Shown in pieces: positions 57,497 to 64,000 of a DNA stretch of 64,000 nt. The stretch is from Ganoderma boninense (taxonomy: Eukaryota > Basidiomycota > Agaricomycetes > Polyporales > Polyporaceae). The notes under the pieces are model-generated. The model was not told where the DNA came from. It did not search any database and was given only the letters and a program-made list of their open reading frames with translations. Where the stretch lies: positions 2,577,303-2,641,302 of the forward strand of contig CM035310.1 of assembly GCA_002900995.3 (NCBI GenBank), in the 5' to 3' direction. The stretch's first letter is position 1. The number at the start of each line of letters is the position of its first letter. Made by a program: the position numbers and the translations under genes.

Positions 57497-59903
57497 ATGT
57501 GGTTACTCAGCACCGACCGCGCCGAGTTGCACTACTTCCCCAGGAGTTATGATGCCGATGGGGGATACGCTATCCTTTCGCACACCTGGGATGGGGACGA
57601 GCAGAGCCTACAAGACGTACGTGCCATCGAGGTACGATGCCGCGCGAATGGGACCAACCCCCGGGACGACCCGGCGCTGTCCTCTAAGATTCGCGAGTGC
57701 TGTATCCTCGCCGAGACTCACGGGTACCGCTGGGTATGGATTGACTCATGTTGCATCGACAAGACGAGCAGCAGCGAGTTGTCCGAGGCCATCAACTCGA
57801 TGTACAAGTGGTACCAGTCATCGGAGGTGTGCTTTGCGTATCTCAAGGACGTTCCCAGCGACGACATTTTGGAAGCACCCGAGTCCGCGTTCCGGAAGAG
57901 CCGCTGGCACACGCGCGCATGGACCCTCCAGGAACTCATCGCTCCCGACTCTGTCATCTTCCTATCCACGGACTGGCGCAGGCTGGGAACCAGAGCCGAG
58001 CTCAGTCTGTTGCTCCAAATGATTTCGCGAGTCCCTGTCAAGCTGATGCTCGGGGTGAGCAGACCGGCGCAGTACTCTGCCTGCATTCGCATGTCCTGGG
58101 CCTCTCGGCGCCAGGCGACAAGGATCGAGGACGAAGCCTACTGCCTGATGGGACTGTTCGGGGTCAACATGCCGACGAACTATGGGGAGGGAAAGCGGGC
58201 ATTCATCCGGCTTCAACACGAGATCATGCAGCACAAGGAATGCGACATGAGTCTCTTCGCATTTGGAGAGCCAATCGTGCAGGAGGAGATTCGTCGAGAT
58301 GGCCTCGTGTTTGGTAAAGAATCGCCCATTGATCGTGACAACCCTTGGAGCTATCTCCTGGCAGACTCTCCTCGGCCGTTCCTCCACCCCTTCGTATACA
58401 CTCCCAAAAATCCTGAGTCAAAAGCACGACAGCGATATCCTCCTCAGGTCAGTTTTCGCCGCCCTTGTCATGCATTCCACTTCCGGATTACTGAATATAT
58501 ACTTCATGTGACAGAACTCACGCACCACTGGGCCGTTCAACCGTGTCGAGCTCCCGTATGCTACAGCAACTAGCTATGGTGTTCAGTTACGACTTCCCGT
58601 AGCCACCGTCGACGGCACAACTCTTGCGGTGATCTTATGCGGGATGGCAAAACGACACTTCGGGATGTTCTTGATCAAAGACGACCAGGCGAAGGACCCG
58701 CAGAGGCCACGTTACTTGGTTGGGCGTTCCTACACCAGGTCAAGATCGGGCTTACCGAGAAACTGTTTAGCTCGTTTGTGCGACTTAGGGGACGATTTAT
58801 ATAACCTTACCTTCAACGGAAAGCGAGTCAAACCCTCCTGGCGCACAATCTACATCGTACCCACCGCCTCCGACCTTGACTCTGAATGTTCCACCTCCCC
58901 AAACCTTCTCATCAACTGCCATCCTGGTTCCCGGTTTCAACTCCCTCGTTGGCTTGTAGATCGATTCCTCGGACTTCAGTTCGAGGTCGACGAATTGAGG
59001 CACTGTAGCACTCTCCAAGTCATCTCCTTCGCCCATCGCTCCAACGGCAGTTTCCACATCTGCTTTGGCACATGCGAAGAGCATCATGGCCCTGACAAGC
59101 CTCCTCTGTGGGCGAAGGTCTTCATGGGTACCCCTTTCGGCAAAGGAATATTCCCTCATGATTGTTCCGAGGACCACCTGGATTCAGAGTCCTGGGCAAT
59201 GCGGTCGAGGAGTTTTGGAGATGTTGACCGAACGGTGCGGCTGTCTTTCACACAATCCCGACGTGCCCTTCCGGACACTCCCGCCGTCATGATTCACCTC
59301 GAACTCTCCGGTCGCACCTTCGAGTCGGTGCTCCAAGGCCCCGGTATCTCCTTGCTATCGCGTGCGGACCACGGAAGTGATGCGCCCTGCCCCCTTCCCG
59401 ACACTCTACTCACATCATGGGAGCCTCGCCACCCGTGGCCACAGGATCGAATGCTTGAGGAAGGCCGCGACTCTCCATTCGACATTACTCAAGAACCATT
59501 TCGCAGATTGCTGCTCCAACTTTTCAGTGATCTCGAGAGCGACCTGACTCCTGGCGCTATCATCAGGCTGGCCAGACCTGACTCTCAGCCCTCGTCCCAT
59601 ATGGAATCCATCGCCCCTCAAAGCGCGTCCTGCGATGGTCATCTACGAGCACGCTCAGCACGCCATTCGCTCGGATGCTTCGTTTCATATCGAAGGACAA
59701 ATTCCAGTCTTCTCCTTCTCGGAGCGGCAGCCCAGTTCTATCGGCGGCGGAGCCGTAGAGCGTTCGCAGGACGCGCATCAAGAAGGATTCTACATGCCCA
59801 CACCCTTTTCCATACACAGTCTCAGTCTCCATGCTCTCTGCCTTTCCATCGCATCTGCTTCCATCATAACACGACGTTGGCGGGGAGACTACGTTGGAGA
59901 TAG
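57497..59903 (+). CDS. HET-C: HET-domain protein, about 779 aa
   Basis: Exons 57497-58447 (951 nt) and 58515-59903. The start M-W-L-L-S-T-D-R-A-E matches HET-A and HET-B. An in-frame ATG at 57464 lies inside the predicted leader intron (about 57432-57484) and was rejected. HET signatures: I-L-S-H-T-W, W-V-W-I-D-S-C-C-I-D-K, W-T-L-Q-E-L-I-A-P and A-Y-C-L-M-G-L-F-G-V. The middle domain continues as in the other copies. Only about one C-terminal helical unit (R-R-L-L-L-Q-L-F-S-D-L-E) is present. After about 59640 the sequence becomes Arg/His/Ser-rich and unlike HET-A or HET-B, possibly because the frame has shifted or the end was replaced. Expected role: non-self triggered cell death, in the cytoplasm. 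Confidence 0.88.
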
Positions 59904-60649
59904 TATCATGGCGAAGACGCTTGCCGGACGCTAGTCACTAGTGTGGAGTTTTGAACTATGACCGATGATCCGCCTGCAGGTGCAGGACGAGGCGTAGAGT
60001 TTTGTATGGGTTCCCAGCGACGGCTTTGTATGTATGTTTTTCTTCGTTGTTATCCTGTGAACCCTGTGAACCGTGACCAATCATACAGTATACAGACTTG
60101 TACCGTGTTTCAATATTCGTATTGTCGTCCAGAATTGAATCCTCAGTCCCATCGTACGCTTGTACTATGTATAACTGGATGTCGAGCCTAGACTTGAAAT
60201 GCAGGTTGGTCCTTCATTAGGCTGATCAGGTCTTCAAGAGAGGAATTACAAGCCAATAAAGTAAGCTATAATAAGCAGACAACGAATGGAGCACGCTCTA
60301 GCATCTCCCTAGTAGAGACGACTCGGAAGATGTCCATATAGTAAGAACGGTCTGAGGTCTACAGGAGACTCTGTAACGTGGACAATTAGAGATGGAGGAA
60401 TCAAGACTCATTTTCGGATTCGGAGAATCATCGCTGCTGACCAGCAACCCAGCACATTGACGGATCCGGACATGCGGTGTGGTCGATACGTGCCGAAATG
60501 CTACAGAATTCAACGCTTCGCAGGGGCCGGCGACGCTCGCGTCACTTCAGACTTCAATCACCCCCGGGACGCTCGTCGTACCCGTTGTCCCTCACCTCTC
60601 CCTGCTCTGAGATGAGAACCTGCAGCCCATCGGATTCAGGCCGTCTCCA
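59904..60649. other. 0.75 kb intergenic, nothing recognised
   Basis: AT-richer sequence downstream of HET-C without a supported gene. It shows no evident match to the DNA downstream of HET-A, so the duplication has ended. Confidence 0.5.
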
Positions 60650-61121
60650 GACCTTCTCCCCTGTGTAGTCCGGCGTATTCATCCCTAAACGACCTCCGAG
60701 AGCTCCTCCGGGGGTACATCACGGCCGCCAACCGCTCTCAGCATCGTCTCATACTCCTCGTGGGTGTGGCAAGATAGATGGAAGGACAGATTGGAGGGGG
60801 GCGAGACCCTGAGCAAACCGGTTGGAGAGCAGTGGGAAGGTTCTCAAAGTGTCTCTGACGACACCGCAGCAGCGCACAACGACTGGGACAGTTGGGCATG
60901 CGGTACATGGATCTGACCCTCTGGGTGTTGAAGGGGTAGAATGGAGCCTGGTGGGGGCTGAGGGAGGGCGAGCATCTCTCGGAAGCCTCTGAGGACATGT
61001 TGTTCGCGAGAGGGCCGCGATAGACACGAAACTCGATATTGGCCGCGATGAGTACAAGGGTGTCATCATCATACCAGAATTCATCATCCTTTGAGGGAGT
61101 TGGAGGATTGTCGTTGACCAC
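60650..61121 (-). pseudogene. BTB/POZ pseudogene fragment
   Basis: On the minus strand, D-D-E-F-W-Y-D-D-D-T-L-V-L-I-A-A-N-I-E-F-R-V-Y-R-G is followed by a frame change near 60992. The next frame resumes the BTB pattern with F-R-E-M-L-A-L-P-Q-P. Later pieces fall in a further frame (E-Y-E-T-M-L-R-A-V). The domain after the first third is unrecognisable, so the gene is dead. Confidence 0.7.
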
Positions 61122-61267
61122 GAACTGGGCTGTCTACATGCAGAACGTCTTACCACCTGTCCAATTGAATGTCGACTATCTCTGGCAAATTTTTCCAAAA
61201 CTCCTCCTGTGCCTCCTTTCCCCGCTTCATAGCTAGCTAGACTGGCACAGCGAGCGCACAGGATGCC

Positions 61268-62226
61268 CTAGGGAGGCTCAAAAATGCGAAGCAGCGGCCG
61301 GATTGGGTCCTGCTTCGTCACGATGTCCGAGTACCAATCCAGCGACGCAAGCGCCCCCCGAAAGCCGGCCAGACAAGCGTTGTGGTTCGCGCATGCCTTG
61401 GACACGCTCGCCTCATACGTGTGGACGTAGATCGCGAGCGACGCCGCCTCGAGCATGCCCCTCGCCTTGACGCGTTTGAGGTCCGCAAATTAGAGCTCCT
61501 CGTGCGAGCTGTCCGCGCCGTCGAGCCCGTCCTCGAGCGTGTGGCACTGAAGGAAGGCAGTGGGGAGGACGGAGGGCTCGTTCATGAGGCGTCTTGAGAA
61601 GCCCTATGGACACCTCGAGGAGCCCTTTCATCTGGTACTTGTGTCCGAGATGTACGCACGTGGAGACTAGGTCGAAGGACGGCACGTCGCGGCAGAAAAG
61701 GCTGTTTTGCATGGTGAGCCAACCTATATCGCATGTATGCGTATCACGGCGCACCTAGGGCTCCCCGGTATCACACATGTCTCCAAGATAATAGGGATGT
61801 CCTGGGGAGAGTCTAACGTTGGCACGATAGGAGTGTTCGCCGTCTGCAGGCTGAGGCTGGGGGAGGGAAAACATGTCGCGCAAGAAGAGGGAGTGCTGGG
61901 CTAGGATGACTCGGAACTGGACGTTATGCGCAATCAGAATGAGAGTACTGTCCTCATAACTGCAGACGTTCCCTCCCGGGAGGCTGAGGAAGGGAGAACA
62001 TGTCTCGGAAGACAGGGGAGTGGTTGGTGAGGAGACCCTTGTAGATGCGGAACTCAACATCGCGCGCAACCAAGACTACATTTCTGTCCTCGAACCAAAA
62101 CTCGTCATCCCACTTTTTTGTGTCTTGAGTCGCCTCTGTCGCTGCACCGCGAGTTTCATCACCGGCATTGTCGATTCGGGGGCGTTTTTGGATAGGGCCG
62201 TCAGGACTGTCGGAGGCAGGTTGCAT
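61268..62226 (-). pseudogene. BTB/POZ pseudogene with internally repeated N-terminal segment
   Basis: Minus strand. The start at 62226 reads a normal N-terminus with F-W-F-E-D-R-N-V-V-L-V, V-E-F-R-I-Y-K-G-L-L and F-R-D-M-F-S-L-P-Q-P, then runs to a stop near 61957. Directly after, a second diverged version of the same segment appears in another frame (Y-E-D-S-T-L-I-L-I-A-H-N-V-Q-F-R-V and F-L-R-D-M-F-S-L-P-Q-P-Q-P). Further on, L-G-H-K-Y-Q-M-K-G-L-L and a C-terminal piece, H-T-Y-E-A-S-V-S-K-A-C to I-F-E-P-P-stop at 61268, lie in other frames. This is either a fusion of two neighbouring BTB genes or a partial internal duplication, now decayed. Confidence 0.75.
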
Positions 62227-62402
62227 TGGGACGCGAAGCCAGCTCAGTAGTGGTGGCCGAACAGGAGTAGAAAGCAGGAGAACGCGCTTTGTACGAGTGC
62301 TGGCAGTATCGGGACAACCATCCGGGCGCTTATTTCCGTGGTCGAGCTTGGCCGGAACTTGGCTTGGCTTGGCTCATCCAGTCATCCTGCGCCGTCTCTG
62401 CG

Positions 62403-63659
62403 ATGGACGTTCCTCAGCCCTCTCCGCCAATCCCACCAGCTAGTCCCTCAAATGACGCATATACTGTTCTTGTTCGCGGCGAGCACTTCCAACTTAGCCG
62501 CAACCAGATCGACTTCGACTCCCCCAACTTTTTCTCCGCCTGCTTTTCCTCTGGCTTTGCCGAGTCCGCCAAACGCACCCTGACTCTCGACCGCAATCCT
62601 GCCCTCTTCGCGCTCATCGTCGAGTACCTCAGCGGGTACCCCATCCTCCCTCTCTCTGCTGAAGCCGCCCCTCCCCTTATGAGCCTCTCGATGGCCCGCC
62701 GTTGTCTTCTCGCCGACGCGCAGTTCTACGGCCTCCAGAAACTCTCCGCACTCCTCACGACGGCGACGCTGAACGTAGATACCCGTTGGATGGGCTATGA
62801 CACCCAGGCCGTCGACCTCCGTGATCTTGTCAAGCATACCCTGCCCGCTGGGGTCATTCAACAGCCTGACGGTAGCCTCGTCTCCCCTGAAACCGGGCTT
62901 TCTGTGGTGACGTTTGCTCACAGCGTTGTTGCTACGTGCGTACCAGGCGTTCTCTGCTGTCTCACCATCGTTCCACTGATCGATCGTCTATCGTTAGGTT
63001 CATATGCACTCGTTTGGTGTTTGGACAGAAGTCTGAGGAGGTCGACACGTCGTCCCGTGCTCTAATGCTGAAGATTGCCTCCCCATCGGATGACTCATCG
63101 GACATCCATTTGTCTCTTCCAGTTCATATTCTCGATGCCCGATCTATAATGGCTTATAACGAGGAAGAGAGACTGCGAATCGGCCAAAGACGTTCGTACT
63201 GGAGCTTTGCAGGGAATGGTCCTGTCCATGAATACGGCACTATCAATATTGATGGCCAGAGAGATAGTCTGAGTTCTATTGACAGCGCTCTATTTTACAT
63301 CCCTCGTCAGCAAAGTGTGCTATCTCCTCCATCGCGCTTGCGCCACTATGACCTGGGAACCCGTATCTAGCGATCGGATTCAGCCTCGCAACAGCAGGAA
63401 GAGCTCGAGCACAGATCCTTCACATTCTGGGCGGACCAACTCCTTCTTCGTGTCATTCCTCGGGCACAGTCCAACTCTCCAGTGGAGGCCGACGCATGGG
63501 TCGAGATCGTGAAGGCGCATCTGCGGACGCGTCAGCACTTCCTGGAGAACTTACACGTCGAATCCCCGGAACGAGGTCTGTATATCCATTTCCTCACTTC
63601 CTGCGAGCATGCTACTTGAATACCACTGAAGACGTATTTTAGATAGCTTAAATGCGTAG
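62403..63659 (+). CDS. KCTD-like BTB/POZ protein, 349 aa
   Basis: Exons 62403-62935, 62998-63305, 63384-63575 and 63643-63659 sum exactly to 350 codons. The BTB domain of the T1/KCTD kind reads V-L-V-R-G-E-H-F-Q-L-S-R-N-Q-I, F-D-S-P-N-F-F-S-A-C-F, then T-L-T-L-D-R-N-P-A-L-F and I-V-E-Y-L-S-G-Y. The last motif matches the tetramerisation-type BTB of potassium-channel-like proteins. Such proteins usually act in oligomeric adaptor complexes. The C-terminal part is hydrophilic with an L-E-N-L-H-V-E-S end. The third intron boundary was chosen for phase; the second intron contains an in-frame stop, which supports its removal. It differs in type from the other BTB genes of the window and looks intact. 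Confidence 0.78.
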
Positions 63660-64000
63660 CCCCCGGTTGCCCTGTACCATTTTCATCTTCTCAATGAACT
63701 ATGCTGCTCCGATCAGCCACTCTTCCCTTCCCCTCGAGGTACGCAGCCAGCCCATCATGCCAACCGCCTCCCCATCTTATCCGTCGCAGTCATTGAGGTG
63801 ACACTGAACTGGCGCACGACCCGTGCTTCGTCAAAGTCTTCGAGCGTTTCCAGCTCGACCGCCTCCTTCTCTCACAGGCACCCGGCACGCAGATAGGATG
63901 CATGTCCCCCGGGCCGCTCGAGATACCATTCCGCACCTGCATCGCACCGGCAACGCGCACATCAAACGATGCTAGCCAGTCCATCTAGACCCAGCCTCTC
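63660..64000. other. Right edge, unassigned
   Basis: On the plus strand, about 63800-63985 reads as a protein-like frame (F-V-K-V-F-E-R-F-Q-L-D-R-L-L-L) bounded by a stop at 63985. It could be an exon of a gene cut by the window edge or decayed coding sequence. No start or second exon can be placed. Confidence 0.35.

Larger units (their letters stand above)
51960..59640 (-). repeat. Inverted-repeat arm 2 (MFS-C, BTB-C, HET-C)
   Basis: Reverse-oriented counterpart of 31080-38405. Order and orientation (MFS -, BTB +, HET +) mirror arm 1 exactly, and introns occupy the same sites: the 59-nt BTB intron, the HET intron after the conserved Y-P-P, and the HET leader intron. Arm 2 carries about 270 bp of extra DNA between the BTB-E tail and the MFS-C 3' flank, which includes the MFS relic at 52150-52290. 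Confidence 0.85.

Noticed and set aside
1..64000. CRISPR arrays, bacterial operons, rRNA genes, LTR retrotransposon pol genes
   Set aside because: None seen: no regularly spaced repeats, no reverse transcriptase or integrase motifs, and no rRNA-like stretches.

Overview
The window is nuclear DNA of a filamentous basidiomycete, most likely an Agaricomycete of the polypore type. The reasons are short GT-AG introns (about 47-70 nt), GC-rich coding exons, and families typical of that group: a CxC2-type KDZ transposase, a hAT transposase, several HET-domain proteins and many BTB-like proteins. There are no operons or bacterial features. I saw no rRNA, no convincing tRNA and no CRISPR array. All gene models were spliced by eye. 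Stated exon edges come from splice consensus plus frame continuity, not from transcripts.

Left part (1-25.2 kb) is transposon country. A multi-exon hAT transposase gene lies at 0.7-5.0 kb (+), followed by about 3.7 kb without a recognisable gene. A KDZ transposase gene lies at 8.7-12.5 kb (-). Facing away from it is a co-directional array of five uncharacterised genes (14.3-25.2 kb, called P1 to P5 here). P2 carries an HMG-box-like stretch, P4 a cysteine cluster and a basic tail, and P5 ends in a SUMO-interaction-like motif. The KDZ gene plus P1-P5 could be one large composite element; this is inference.

Middle (25.2-30.5 kb): a GC-rich tandem-repeat patch near 26 kb and one intact gene for an unknown protein with about four membrane segments (27.5-29.1 kb).

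Right part (30.5-60 kb) is a segmental duplication. A module of HET protein, BTB-like Cys-rich protein and 14-TM MFS transporter occurs as two large inverted arms (about 31.1-38.4 and 52.0-59.6 kb). A third partial copy, a HET gene plus a decayed BTB, lies between them (39.3-44.3 kb). In both full copies BTB and HET point the same way, and BTB diverges from MFS across about 1 kb. The HET and BTB genes of the two arms read intact, but both MFS copies are broken at different places. Between the arms lie two other BTB genes (one frameshifted), an HExxH protein gene, and relics of MFS and BTB 3' ends next to the MFS copies.

Right end (60-64 kb): two BTB pseudogenes (-) and an intact four-exon KCTD-like BTB gene (+). 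Together the right part looks like a fast-evolving recognition or incompatibility-type locus, with repeated birth and death of HET and BTB genes.
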